NCBI GenBank assembly: GCA_030248295.1
Contig: JASANH010000585.1
Location: 62,001-126,000 of the forward strand
Length of the DNA: 64,000 nucleotides
Direction of reading: 5' to 3'
Source: Mesodorylaimus sp. YZB2_4
Taxonomy: Eukaryota > Nematoda > Enoplea > Dorylaimida > Dorylaimidae
Part shown: piece by piece, positions 36,662 through 49,992 of the stretch
How the letters are laid out: every line of letters starts with the position of its first letter
Position numbering within the stretch: position 1 is the stretch's first letter
Position numbers and translations under genes: made by a program
The notes under the pieces: model-generated
What the model saw: the letters and a program-made list of their open reading frames with translations, nothing else
Databases searched by the model: none
Told to the model about the DNA's origin: nothing

Positions 36662-37523
36662 GGCATTCAACGGAAACCCAGTTCTAAAATAACGGGGATC
36701 AGCCAGGGATATTGAGAAACGTGGTCCTGGGACTTCATTACTCCAGCACGTAAGATAAAATACTCGAGCCCAAATGACGATTATATTAGTTTCAGAATTC
36801 CAGCAGACTCTAATCGATGCTACTAGCTATTCTATATTTTCATTTCAGCAGCCTCGATTCTTGTTTCTGTTGGTTTACTTCGAATTTATCGATATAAATC
36901 TTTCAAAAACGAAAAGACCGAAATTTGCCTTTCCAGACAACCGCGCACAGCTTACTGTAAGAATATGACAGCCAGGTTCAGCTAGTTCACCCAAATGAGC
37001 GCCAAATTTGAAATTGCAGGCCATCCGTTCACAGCTTTATTACTTGACACATGTTTCCAAAAAACTTTTTTTTAGAACTCTCACAAGTACTTATTCAGAC
37101 AAACCAAATTGTTCGAAATGCTTTCTTAAGACCAATGCAAAACGCAATCAAGAAACCAAACCTACGAAAAAAGCACGCGTGAAACCAAGAAACTCTTCCC
37201 ATCATCCAAAACAGACAGTAAATATCTCAGAAAAATAAAAGGCTTTTGTAAACACAGCTGCCACGATATCACATTCCAAGAAGCAATGTACAATATACGC
37301 AAGGGGAGAGAACCTATTAGGACGCCGTGCGCCAGTGTGACCGCATAAAATCTTGTCTCTACAAATATCATAAAACCGTTTTAACTTGTTCCTTTACAAA
37401 ATTATTTCTACTTGATAAATCTTTTCAAAGAAGATTGTAAACATTGTGCTTTGGCCCGTATACACAGAAATCTTCCCAAGATCCCGTGCTAAGAAAATGA
37501 GCGTCCTTTTGAATCCCAACTTG
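36662..37523. other. Intergenic region between VPS8 and the convertase gene
   Basis: AT-rich sequence. It should contain the 3' UTR of the convertase (-) and the 5' flank of VPS8 (-). No coding exon, repeat or RNA gene is recognised. Confidence 0.45.
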
Positions 37524-40500
37524 CTATCTCCCATTCCGTATAACCTTTTTGTCGAACAGCATGTCCTCTTCTCCATCAGCGCCCGTATCGAAATCGTCTT
37601 CGTCGCTATGCACATCAGTCCCTCCATTTTCGTACCTCTTCTCGTCGTCGGCATCCACAACCAACTGCGTATCGTTGCCAATATCGTACAGCATTGGCAC
37701 TTTCGAATACCTGAAACACAGGGACCATGGTTGCTGCCCAAGATCTACCCCGTCCGCCACCACCACTTACGCGTACTTCTTGGCGTCTCTTTCGTAATTC
37801 CTATCTTTCCACATCAGCAGACCAAACACGAGAAAGAAGAATGCCACGCCGGCGACGCACAGTAGAATCACGACCTTCGAGACGCTGTATCCTTTGGATG
37901 CAACCGCAGGCAAGGGTGCGAGAGGGCACGATGCTAAAATAGTGACACCAATAAGGAAAGCAAAGGACAACCTCGTCTCTTCACTCACCACAAGTGAACT
38001 TCTTCTCTCCCGGCTTGCAACATTCCAAGCATCTACCCGTATCCAAACCATAGCCGGGCATGCACTGCACGCAATGCGCGGGTTTAGAACAAACCAAACA
38101 ATTCAGACCACACTCGAAACACGACTAAAACACAAACTGTCCCTAAGCCAGGGGACGCGAATCGAATGGGGTACTTACATTTTGATCAGCATCAAAGTAC
38201 TGACCCGGTTTGCAAGACGGGCATTGCCTGGTTCGAGGATCAACTAGTTGATTATTATTACATTTTGTGCAGTGGTCGAAACTTGGTCCTAGAAGCAAAC
38301 AAACATGACCACTCGTCCCTGAATGGGCAATGGACGACCACAAGGACTGTTTTGACTGAAAGTAATCCCCCGTTTCGTGACTGCCTTGACAATGCGAGGC
38401 CCTCACAACATCGCGAGCCTCGAAAACCCTCCACGAAAGTCCCTTCACTTACCAATGCACTCAGAGCAGTCAGGATGACATCGAACGCAATAACCGGTGC
38501 TCCTATCGCAAAATGACCCACTCGAGCACTTGTTGGTCAACGAGCAACGCGCGGGTGGTGCTTTGCCGCACGACCTGCCCTGCTCGCGAACTTCGTAGCC
38601 GTCCACGCACTGCGTACACACGCCAATGGCCGAGCATGACTTGCAATAGTTTACAAAACACCTAAAAGGGAAAAGGATAAAATTCAGCGCAACAGCTTGA
38701 AATAAAAACACACGGACTTACTCGACGCACTCCCGTTTGGAGTTGTCATTGAGGTATCCATCGCCGCACGCATTCACGCATCGGTGATCAGAAGTAAGAA
38801 AATACTTCTCTTTGCACCGCCGACACAAGTTGCCACCTTCGCAATCCATACAGTTATCTCCACACACTGTAACACATTTCGGCACATTCTTGTCACCTGC
38901 AACAACCAACCATTATGGCCTGCTCTACGCCCCATTCATTTCCCGCATCTTACTCAGATCTTGTTTGAACTCATCCGGACACTTCGAAACACACCGTCCA
39001 TGGTGCAAATGCTCCGGGTCTATTTCCACCAAAAAATGATCTTTCGGACACTCGTCGCAATAATTTGGACCAGAGCACGCTGCACAATCGCTCTGACACA
39101 AAACGCATCGTTTCGCGTCCAAGTCCGAGTAAAATCCTTTCTCGCACTTAGGCACACACCTAAAATATCACCATCCTCCGCCTCGCATTCAACACAATAA
39201 ACAATCCAGTCCATACTTGAAACCACTCCGATTCCTCAGCATGACCTTGAAGTTCTTGCACTGGACACAACTGGAAGACGAATGCTGTTCGTAACAGCCG
39301 CTGCTCTGATCGCACTCCAAATGACACATGTCCAACAGAACGACTCTCGACGACGTCTAAACAGGGGAGATGTAATCATAAGCTGGCACACAACTTATCA
39401 AAAGGGGCTGTAGTGCACTATCGAGCATATCCACAACACAGGCAGTGTACCTTTTACGAAAACCGAAAGAGTCGTTAAAAATAAATGCACTGGTCAAAAT
39501 CTGCTCAGCTTCGATTGGACACAGCAAGTGCAAAGTTTGGGATAAAACTGCTGATCAGCACACATTCTACAAATACTAATCTATGTAAGAGCGCACGGGA
39601 TCAGGCAAGCTATGATGTAACCCACTGTCCATGGAAAGACGCTGACACAGGTAGCTGAAAGGTATTACCTCTTTGGACCAGCAGCAAAACCAGAACAAAC
39701 TTTGGCATGCTCGTCAGCACTACAAACTATGCAGAAACATGAGAACGAGAAGAAAGAGAGGCGGCAGCACAGCGGCACTGTTGTATCTTTGACGACCACT
39801 CGTCGCCCTATTTGACGACATCGTACGACGGATCGACGCGCCAGTTTTAATTGGTGGATGATCGCCAGTGGTCACCTAGGCAAGAGGAAGGGACTATTCA
39901 TCAAACGGCATCAAAAGTTTGTATAAAACTACATTTTGAAACTACGTGGATGGATTGGGGTGGCAGTCTTGGCAATTAAAACTGGCGGCCAATACGTGGC
40001 AAAAATTAGAAAGCGCTGGTTTCCGTCTGTGACGCATGCATGCACAAATGGGAAGTGCTTTTAGGCTGAAGCGTTAAACAGATGCGAGCCGTCCCCGAAG
40101 CAAACACCCAGGAGTTAGAATAATAGAGCATGCGAGCCAAGCCCCAGTCAACCCATGCACCATTATACCACCACTACACCAACGCCTACCCGCCCGCCAC
40201 CGGAATCACTGCCACCGCCAGCGTTTCCTGCGACCCAAGCGTTGCTGCTGCCTTTTGGAAAAGTAACTTGGCGCGGAATATCCACCTCGTTCTGTGATTT
40301 GTCCCCATGCTCCACGCTGGTCGAACCAACGACTGTGTTCCCATCCGTCACTGGCGTCCCAGGCCCGACTGGATCATCCGGCTGCGCAGGAGTCTCCGTC
40401 CCGTACAAAGTAAGTGACCAATCACGGAATTCACCTGAAACAAAGACTCCATCATTCACCCGAATGCGCCTCAAACGTGAGTCATTACCATAGTTGTCAT

Positions 40501-43500
40501 CCGAGCCAACATTCTCGATTATCAGCGTCCACTGTCCGTTCGGATTTTCACCCCACTGCTGCACCGACAAGAATGGCCACTTCTGGAATCCCGTCCTGCT
40601 CACATCATTCGAACGTGACGGCAGTAAAACGCTCCTAGACATAACGGACTATATTCCTATCGAGCACACAGAAAATGATGGACCCGCTTACTTTGTCTTC
40701 AAGGGCGATATCAAAGTCAACTTCAGATCGCCGCGCTTACTGAATTGTACGCTAATAATGGGTTGTACATGTTCCAGGTAATAAACAGCTGGGCCTTGGT
40801 TGCACCCGTCCACAGTCAACGTAAAATTGAGACTAAACTTTCCTTTCAAAGGTCTGAAAGGCATTCTCCGTGAGTGAAACAGAGGCAAGGCGCGGCCACA
40901 AATCTTACTTCGGCCGTCCAACATCGTATTTGTATGTACAGACTCGCTGAGGCGGCAGCGGCTTCCATGTCTTGGCTAGACGTACCATTCCTTCTGCATT
41001 CATCATTCCATATCCAAATTTGGTGCTAACTGAAACGACTCCCAATCAGAACAAGGATACAATAGTATATCACAAGAACACTCACTTTTACGCCCCACAG
41101 CATTCACTGACCATCCCTCGTTGTTCAGCAGCGGCGTTGGATCCGATGTCCGCAAAACCAAGTGCTGCATATCCCGCCACGTCAAATTGCGACTGCAAAG
41201 AAAGAACCATTCCTCCAGCCTACACATACTTGTACAGAGCACACTTACTTTGCTTCCAATGTCAAAGCTACTATACCAGCTGCAATCGGTGCACTGGCGC
41301 TTGTCCCTGTATGCTGCTCCGTGCAACTGTTGGGCATGTCCGTGCTTACCTAAAACATCAATCTCTAACGCCTCTGCTAAGCCAGTACAGTGGCTTAGCT
41401 TACGATTGCCGGTTGATTCATATTGGCCGAACTGTAAGTGGTGGCTAACGACGATGGGCATTCTTCGAGGTACCAAGGTTTTTGGTTGTTAAACGTGGCC
41501 GAGCTGACGCTTAATGTGTAAATGGATGTTGTGTAACCGTCGCACGAACAACTGTCTTGAAAATTTCCGCCGTTACCGGACGCCCAAATAAAAATGTTCC
41601 CTCTGCCGCCTCGACCCTAAGCCAAACAAAGATGCATGATTTGTGTACAGCTGTGTCCATATTTGAACAACTGCAAGATCATCCCGATATAGAGCCTGAC
41701 TAAACCGTACTTCAGTTGTTCCTTTGAGGAAGGCTTCTTTCGCCAGTCTGCCGGGCCCATCAACAGTGCGCCCATCGTCTTCCGGGCCCCAGCTGGCTGA
41801 GTAAATATCGATATAATCCTGATGATGCGACAAAGCTGCGCCCTCCACGGCGTCGCTCACAGGCCCGTCCAACATTCTAACGCCTACAAGTCCAAACATA
41901 TTATCTGCTAGCAGCCTGAAATGCCCGAGCCTAACAGAATACCATTACCTCCTATGCGCGAATCGTAAGCTATCCCTACACCACACCACTCGTTTCCAGC
42001 AACCGCGGCCACCTCGCCCGCGCAACGCGTGCCATGCCTAAAGGAGCAACTAATACTCGCCAGAATCTCCAAAGTTTCAAACGGGTCTCACTTGTTATCT
42101 CCGTTATCCTGTGGCGTGGGGTCATCGTCATTGCCGTTGATATCTTTGCTCGCACGGGGATCCTGTAATCATAATCTCGTTGCAAACTAGTCCCCTCATC
42201 AATTACAGTACTCACGAAATTGGCTTTCAAATCCGGATGGTCGGGTTGGACGCCATCGTCGAGTATGGTTACTACGATATTTTTACCACTGTATCCGAGC
42301 TTCCACGCTTCGGTAACTCTCATATCGTAACCGCCAGCGGCTCCGCCATGCTACAATAGAAACATTTCACTTACTCCTACGCCCACACTAACCATTATGA
42401 TAAGGCAATGGGAGCAGCCATTTCGCTGACGTGGCAGCTCAGCTAGAATGCGGGAAAAGTGCGGCGCGCACTCGATATTCGTCCCCATTGCACCTACAGA
42501 AGAACCTGCTCAGACTCGTCAATGTCTGCTAAACCACAAAAACTACAACAAAATATTAGGCCACCTACTCAAATGCTCGCTGAACACCATCATGCTTATC
42601 AGTATTATAGATCTCAAGTCTGAGAACCCCACCATCTGATATTTGATGCTACCGACAAAAGCAGAAGGTATAGAAGGTCAAATTTGCAAAACAGATATTT
42701 TTCTCACGGCTTTTGCTTTTAAAAGCGAGCTTTCGCTCGTATTATAAATGTCACCGCCCACACTTGTCTATGAGCTAAGCAAGCACTTAGGAATGAAGAC
42801 TGCTCCGAAGACACCCACTCGCGCACTATTTCAAAACTACGCAGCCTGCTTTCTCCGCAAACAAGGCAGCCCCCTGTTCCAGTTAGCATAACCACCCCTC
42901 CTCATCCCCCTCCCCGCAGCAGAAGACAACATGTACTTACCAAGTACCATTGTTTGGGATACAAAGGATCAGGCCAAGGCAATTTGGGTGCGTCCCTTCG
43001 ACTTCTTTGATTGTCCAACGATTGGTCCGCCATGTTAAAATCCCGTTTCGTACGCCTCTTGGCCACTTGCGGCTCGGCCCATTCGACCTATTGTGAGAGA
43101 ACAGTTACCAACCGGGCGATAGAGGGTGAATCACGGTTAAGAACAAATAGAGCACACTGTCTTCTTTCGCTTACCGAAGGATGCGATTGCAGTTGCTCGC
43201 CTAGTGAACGTTTTACACGGCCTCCTTCTTTCTTCTTGAACAAGTAATATCCCTTGAGCGAACCGATCTAAAAACAGCAATACCATGTCTTGTACTGTAA
43301 CTAGTTCACGTTCTCAAAGAACGGGTGCTGCTCTACATTTTCTTATTCGTGAAGTTTGAAAATTTCACATGACTAATAATGCATCCTCGGTCTTGCCGCA
43401 TATTACCAAGCTGAAAACTTTCATTTCGAAACTGCAAGGTTTTCTAAACGCCCATAGGCAATAAAAGTACCTGCTACAGGAGGGAAATAAATCGAGCAAA

Positions 43501-43990
43501 AGGAGCAAAGATCCCAGTGAAAAAGATGAATGAAAAGTGGACTATCCCTTAGAATCGATTAGACTAACTAGACCGCCCGAATTTTATGAAAATTTACAAT
43601 TCCCAAAAATTATTTTATCAAATTCGAAGAAAGAGAGGTCCATTCGCGCGAGGCGGTCGACGGTACTTTTTGTCAATAGGTAGGTACCCTAATCTTCGAC
43701 TCGCCTCCCCTCCCTAAAAAAGAAGGTAGCACTCCTGGAAGACGTACCTGACCAGCATTCTTGAAACCGTGCATATGAGCCACATGATCCGCATGTTCAG
43801 CATCGCCATCAATTTTTACTGCCACTTCATCCGTGCACCAATGTTCCGAATCGTGTTCACCGCACTCGTGATTTCCTGAATTTCCACGCGTCTTTTGACT
43901 CTCATCCGCAAGGGTACTCGCCGAAGAGCATAATAGCGGTAGGCTGACACTAGTTGTGACCAAAAATAATAAATATCTCGAAATTAGCAT
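37524..43990 (-). CDS. Furin/PC5-like proprotein convertase with Cys-rich repeats and transmembrane tail
   Basis: Secretory-pathway serine endoprotease of the kexin/furin family. Coding order includes 43990-43748 (signal peptide; prodomain end HGFKNAGQ), 43267-43175, 43087-42941 ([15 protein letters not shown]), 42350-42216, 42162-42092, 42037-41949, 41883-41711, 41616-41404, 41349-41249, 41192-41086, 41029-40909, 40853-40692, 40634-40489 and 40434-40190, then Cys-rich exons from 39356. The catalytic triad is complete: Asp in [13 protein letters not shown], His in [10 protein letters not shown], Ser in [11 protein letters not shown]; the oxyanion Asn is in WASGNGGN. The P domain contains [14 protein letters not shown]. 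Repeated furin-type CxxC units follow, then a helix ([20 protein letters not shown]) and a tail with YSKV, an acidic cluster SDEDDFD and EEDMLF. Exon phase is continuous across the 833-bp intron joining catalytic and Cys-rich parts, supporting one PC5/furin-2-like gene. Confidence 0.88.
39839..39987. repeat. Short inverted-repeat element in a convertase intron
   Basis: CGCCAGTTTTAATTG (39839-39853) recurs as its exact reverse complement at 39973-39987, framing about 150 bp inside the 833-bp intron. It may be a small MITE; no target duplication was identified. Confidence 0.45.
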
Positions 43991-45322
43991 GGCAATAACC
44001 GTAAAAATTAACTACAAATCGATTAGAACCAACTCAGTCGACCCGACACCAGCACAAGTTTCTAGCGTGAGAAAAATGTGCGTCGACTTTCTCGGTTCGT
44101 CTTTAGCAAGACTTGTGGTAAGTTCCACTTTCGATCGATCTACACAAGCGGGGAGTCCTTCCGGCCCAATTTTGCCGCAATCGCCTCGATTGTCCAAATA
44201 TAAAATGACGGCCTTCCTTGAATTGACTCAAATTTTTCCACAAGCTCATCCGATTGAGACTTGACGGCTGCCAGACAGTAAGAAATAGCGTTCACGCAAA
44301 CAAGAATAGATCCTATAGTCACCGGCTGAAAAAGGGTAAACCTAAAGAGGTAAAATATGCAAATACACAAATTTACGCAGAGTTTCCGTCGACACGTACA
44401 CAATTCTTTCCGAATTTATCTATCTTCGTCGACGAGGCGTTCAAGCGAATCGACGAAAAAGGAAGAACGCGGAGCGACAGGGGAAAACACGGCCGACTGG
44501 ACGTCAAGAGCAGCAGCGTATTTATGCCATCGTGCTATACCCGCCGTTTTCGTTTCGATCGGACTCTCCGTGATTCGCCATGACGTCACGCGCACGTTCT
44601 CACACAGACACTACCAACCAGCCAGGCCCGACAAAGGCAATCAAACGTGTGACAACGCCTACCCACAGACCTCGCCTCAGCCGCCACGCGGCATGGGTAA
44701 GTTTCAGGTCAAGAATGCTGGAGCACGGACTTAAAAATTCAGTACAACTATGACGACTAAAACAACTTAATAATTCAAAACCTTCTTAAAATCTTTTATA
44801 ATAATTATTCGCCTGAGGTATTGTTCCGGTAGACCATACCTTGCAACTATATTTTACCACCCGCTCCACAGCAAGATGGCGCAACTTGTCATCAAAAGCT
44901 TTTTGGTTTGAGCAAGGAGTGACCTTAATAGAGTTACTAAGTTAAGTGTGTGCAAAGTGTGCGCTCGGCCTATAGTTCTTGGTATAAATTTAATTTTATA
45001 TTTTTTACAATAAAAAGGTTAAAAAGAACAAAACTTAACCACTCTTTCTATTACGATATTTACTAATATGCAACAATATTACTATAGTTTTATTAGAAAG
45101 TTATTACCACTATAAAATTTTTAAAAAAAACCGACAGCAAAAATCTTTTTCCCTCCTTTAATATTTTTTTTTTTTTTTTTTTTCCCCCCCCCCAAAGACC
45201 CAAGACCAACCCGACCACACAAAAAAAGCCAATAAATCTTAATATAATCTTTTGGTTTGAGTTCAGAAAAATTTGGGAATCCCTTCTCTTCTTTTAAAAT
45301 TTTTAAAATCAGTTGATCAGAA
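43991..45322. other. Divergent intergenic region (convertase / eIF3c)
   Basis: This contains the 5' flanks of both genes. A minus-strand ORF (44140-44403) includes a hydrophobic segment (VTIGSILVCVNAISYC) preceded by a good splice acceptor (TTTTTTCAG), but I found no matching upstream exon and no family. The right part is very AT-rich and ends in a homopolymer tract. Confidence 0.45.
45166..45193. repeat. Homopolymer T then C tract
   Basis: About 20 T residues are followed directly by nine C residues upstream of eIF3c. Such tracts are unstable and error-prone in sequencing and assembly. Confidence 0.8.
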
Positions 45323-48300
45323 ATGTCAAAATTTTTTCGTGGTGGCGCGGCGTCCGAATCGGAGACGGAAAGCGAAAGTAGTGACAGCGATGTTCAACAG
45401 CCAGCACGCGCGGCCCCAGTAAAACCGTAAGTAAACTTCTATATGAAGTCAAGAAAGTAAAAAGATGGCTAGTGACAACCGCATTTTGTAGTCTTTTCTC
45501 TGCAAGCGAGTCGGAAGAAGAAGAAAAGCGTGTCGTAAGGGCGGCTAAGGACAAGCGGTAAGAATCTTGATTACAGTAAACACAAATCTGCCAATCGTGG
45601 AGTGTTTTAGTTATGACGAACTGAAAGAATTAATCAAACAGTTAAGGAATTCAAAGAAGATTAAAGATATGTGCAAGGTCTTGACTGGTAAGTCCAGTAA
45701 TTTTGTATTATGAATTTACATATTGGGTACCTGCTGCGGAATTTTGTCCCCAGTTTTTCAGTGAAAATATTATTTTTAGTGTTCGAAGACTTGTCAAGGG
45801 CGTTCTTGAAAGCTAAGCCACTGATTGACAAAGAGGGACCCTATACGCCACGTTTCTATTTGCGATGCCTGGTGGAGCTGGAGGACTTTGTGAATGAGGT
45901 GAGGATGTTTACTATCTGTATCCAAAAAGTTAATTTCAGTTGTCTTCAGAATTGGGAAGATCGAGAAGGACGTAAGAATATGAGCAAGAACAATTCTCGA
46001 GGGTTGACGACGTTGCGTCAAAAACTGAAAAAATATGTTCGTGATTTTGAGTCCGAGATGAGCGAATACCGCGTGGTAAGTCAATTCTTGACCTTTCATT
46101 TATTGTTTTAACGATTATTGCCGCGTTTAGAATCCGGATCCGGAAGGGTACTCGACTGAAGAAGAAGAGGAGGGTGAGTGATCCTGTTCTGACGTATCTG
46201 ACCACAAGTATTCAAATTCTTCATTTTCAGAATCGGAGAGTGAAGAAGAGGATGAAGTGGAGGTGAAGAAGGAAGTACCGGCAGCAAAGGAAGCCGTGAA
46301 GAAGCGAGTCAAGAGGGACGATGAAGTAAGCCATTTCATTCAGTTTTCGTAAACGCGAAAAACTAACGTGTTTCTGCGATTACAGTCGGATGACGAAGAA
46401 AGCGACTGGGAGGAGTCGAGTTCTGAAGAATCAGAATTGGAAGATCTAGCTGGAAAGAAATTGGAAGAATTGCGGCTGTTCTTTTTGAAGTAAGCTACGC
46501 GCTTTATATTTTTTCGGCTGATAGAAAAATTTGAATTATTTTCAGGTCTGCCGCCAAAGAAGAAAAGAAGCCGAAACAAAAAGACGAACGTCAAAAGCGT
46601 CGTGATGCTCGTGAAAAACCGTCGCAACGTCGCGAAGAGGATGATGAAGGAGAATGGCAGCAGGCCACTGGAGCAGGCGCGGCAGCTGCAGTAAGCAAGT
46701 ATTCCGTTCCCACTACTTCTTCCGCTCCACTGTTCTTTTTACAGGAGCGGCCCAAAATGTTCGAGAAAGACTCGGAAATCACGCCTGAAGCTGTGATCAA
46801 GAAACTAAACGAGCTGTTGGCCTCGCGAGGCAAAAAAGGAACTGATCGTCGCTTGCTTGTGCGTTGTTTGTTCTTCTTTCGTGAAATCACTTCTGAAGTT
46901 TTTCTTTTTATAGGTCGAAAATTCGAAAGAGTTGTATGGCATCGCGGAGTCGCACAATTTCGGTCCAGCTGTTGCGGCCAAGGTGCTGCACGGCGTCATC
47001 GCTGGTATTTTCGATTACAACCCAAAAATATCGGATTGCATGGTTTTCTCATCGTGGCAAAGGTAATCGCTTTCTTTTCTGCACTGATCATGGAGCTTTT
47101 TTTGACTCGCCCTGATCGTCCATGGAAGGGTCGATTATTGGCCTTTTTCCTGCTGGCTAAAGGGTTATTAGTTGACCTTGCCATCGACTAGGGTCCATCC
47201 GGGATGTGTTCGTCGATACTCCGCGAGGCGAGAGTGCGTGTTAGTCGATACTCCGCGATGTGGGCTGGCTCACTTTCAGCCCGTGCCCTGTGGGACCCGG
47301 ATTCGATAGCCTCCTTCGCCGGAAGGATGAAAGCCAAGTCGCCCACCTTCAGGCGTGCAAGGTGCAGAGAGAACTTCATCGCGTTTTCTGACGGCCGACT
47401 GGTTTCCAGCTCTTCCAAGCAAACTGTGACAGACGCCTCTGACCGCTACACCACCCAGGCGGCTAATAGTCATGGAGTAGCGAGTGATTTGTTTTTTAGT
47501 GCCCTGTCGTACACCAAGGAACTGCTGCAGCTTTTGAAATCTAACCCGAAAATGTATTGCTCCGAATTTGTAACGGAAGAAACTGAGAATATCTTGGTGA
47601 GCGTAGTTGTGTGCGATCGAGGGGTTTCTCGATTTCTCATTAGGTCATCTTTTTTCCAGGATACCACAATGCCGATCAAGTTGCACGTGAGCGTGTTGGC
47701 CGTTTTCGAACGTTTGGACGACGAGTTTACCAAGATCCTGCAAGATGCCGACTGCCACTCTACGGATTATGTCGACAAGTAAGCGCTCCGTATGCAGTTG
47801 GTTCTAGATTAGGGATTCGCTGTGAGTTTTGCCGTTTAGATTGAAAGGAGAGAAAGATATTTGCGATTTGATTGTCGATATTCAGGATTACTTGGAGAAC
47901 AGTCAGTCGGAAATCGAAGAATTGTGTCGTATTTACATGCGTCGCGTGGATCATCTATATTACAAAGTGAGGTTGGATTTTTTGGCGCCTAATCTTGTCA
48001 TTGCACGTTGTCTCGTTCAGTTTGACAAGTTAGCGATGGCGGAGGATGCGGGCCAAGGGGATTCTAAGGAAAGCACAGCGCCCAATAGTCGCGACGTGTT
48101 GGACAAGTTGTGTCAGTATATTTATACGAAAGACGCTACCAAGCGATTGCGAACTCGGGCCATGCTGTGCCACATTTATCATCACGCTTTGCACGGACGA
48201 TGGCACGAGGCTCGCGATCTTATTTTGATGTCGCACTTGCAAGGAGCGATCGATCATTCGGATATTGCTACGCAGGTGAGATAATTATCTCGTGGCTCCA

Positions 48301-49992
48301 AGGAAATAGAGATACTTGGTAGTTTTTAGATCCTGTACAACCGCACGGTGTGTCAGTTGGGTTTGTGCGCTTTCCGTCACGGTTACATTCGAGACGCTCA
48401 TAGCGCTCTGTCCGACATACAAAACAGTGGGAAAGCGAAGGAATTATTGGCGCAGGTATGCTTTGGTCACCACAGGTAAAGGCCTTTTCCAAATGTTTGA
48501 ATTCCAGGGTGTCATCCTGCGAGGTCAAGATCGGACACCGGAACAGGAGAAGATCGAACGCCAGCGTCAAATTCCATATCACATGCATATTAATTTGGAA
48601 TTGCTGGAATGCGTGTACTTGATATGCGCTATGCTGTTGGAGATCCCTCAGATGGCCTGTAAGTGAAATGGGTTTCTAGTCCAAGCCGGAGGACTCACTT
48701 TTCGGTTTTAGCCAAAGAATTCGAAGTGCGACGTCGCATGATCAGTCGCTCGTTTCATTACCAGCTTAGGCAATCGGAGCGGCAAAGTTTGGTCGGCCCG
48801 CCAGAGAATACACGCGAGCATGTGGTGGCTGCGTCGCGAGCTCTGTTGAACGGTGATTGGCAAGCGTGTCGTGACTTCATCGTCAATGAAAAAATGAATG
48901 CTAAGGTGAGTTGCTGTGAATCATCACGCTGCCTCTGGTCCTGATTGTGCGCTCGTTGCAGGTTTGGAATCTGTTTCATCACAGCGACAAGGTGAAATCT
49001 ATGATCATCCGACGCGTCCAAGAAGAATGTTTGAGGACGTATTTGTTCACCTACTCGTCAATTTATGATTCGATTTCGCTGAAGAATCTGGCTTTGATGT
49101 TTGAGCTGGAACAGAAATCCGTCCACGCGATCATCAGGTATGACCTCCTTAACATATTGGTGCGGTCGGGACCAATTGTTACTGCTTTCAGTAAAATGAT
49201 TATACAAGAAGAACTGTCGGCTAGTCTGGACGAACCTGCCGAGTGCGTTGTGATGCATCGGGTGGAACCAACTCGACTACAAACGTTGGCATTGCAATTG
49301 ACGGAGAAATTGAACCATTTGGCGGAAAACGTAGAACAGATTATGGACCCGCGTTCGGGCGGTGAGTATGGAAATTGAATCTGGATGACCAGTGGATGGA
49401 GTAATGCTTTTTGTAGGACAAGGATTTGCATATCGTCAGAATTGGGGTCAGCGACAGCAAAACCAAGATCAACAAAAGTCAGATGAACACGGCGGTGGGG
49501 GAGGTGGTCGTGGAAGGAGGCAAGATTATGGTATGTGCTTGATATACTGCTGCTGGTCGAGTGTAATGAATGAATGGCTCGGGAAATAGTACGTATTTTA
49601 AGACTGGCTTCCTGTAACAGTCAATTCTAAACAGGGCCTGACAAAAGTTTGCTTCATTATGTGGTGGTGAAGTACGTTCTCATTGAAGTTCATTTCGGCT
49701 TGAAGGGCCCGTCTCTGGGATTTCTCGCCATGTGATCAGTTTGTCAGCTAGGGGAGCCTAGAACACAGCAGATTCAGATCTCCAAATCAAATTGAGCACA
49801 ATTTGAGCTTCTAGCAGACTGCAGCATTGTGTATGAGTGGCTGTTAATTGAGCTGATTGTGTCGATCCCACTGAAAGTGTGTCTGCAAACGGCGTTCAAG
49901 CTACTATCCAATAGCCATATCCAATGCTTTTTGCTGTTTCAGGTAAACGTCATCAGCATCAGCACCAGCACCAACATCATAAGAACTACTAG
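45323..49992 (+). CDS. EIF3C: Translation initiation factor eIF3 subunit c
   Basis: Core PCI-domain subunit of eIF3, scaffolding the 43S pre-initiation complex. There are 22 exons, from 45323-45426 through 45492-45557, 45611-45687, 45780-45898, 45950-46075, 46131-46173, 46231-46325, 46386-46489, 46546-46690, 46745-46858, 46914-47062, 47500-47596, 47660-47778, 47840-47966, 48021-48275, 48330-48455, 48508-48658, 48712-48905, 48962-49137, 49192-49361, 49417-49530 and 49943-49992; phases join. The start MSKFFRGG is canonical. Family stretches include [23 protein letters not shown]-like linker, [70 protein letters not shown] and [16 protein letters not shown]. The C-terminus is Gly/Arg-rich and ends in a His-Gln repeat encoded by the last small exon. 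The intron at 47063-47499 carries a tRNA-derived repeat. Confidence 0.96.
47180..47470 (-). repeat. tRNA-derived SINE-like insert in an eIF3c intron
   Basis: On the minus strand the insert begins with an A-box-like stretch, TGGTGTAGCGGTCAGAGGCG, typical of a tRNA 5' half. A weak B-box-like TATCGAATCC lies about 130 bp further on. The distal end carries two direct copies of GTCGATACTCCGCG about 30 bp apart. It nearly fills the intron. Confidence 0.45.

Noticed and set aside
39670-39712. Signal-peptide-like exon [13 protein letters not shown] as start of a separate Cys-rich gene
   Set aside because: It would end in phase 1, but the next Cys-rich exon needs phase 0, which the upstream convertase exon supplies exactly.
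40190-40642. Uninterrupted reading through the P domain of the convertase, giving [16 protein letters not shown]
   Set aside because: A small intron with good sites (40435-40488) restores the expected P-domain spacing; the read-through segment is intronic.
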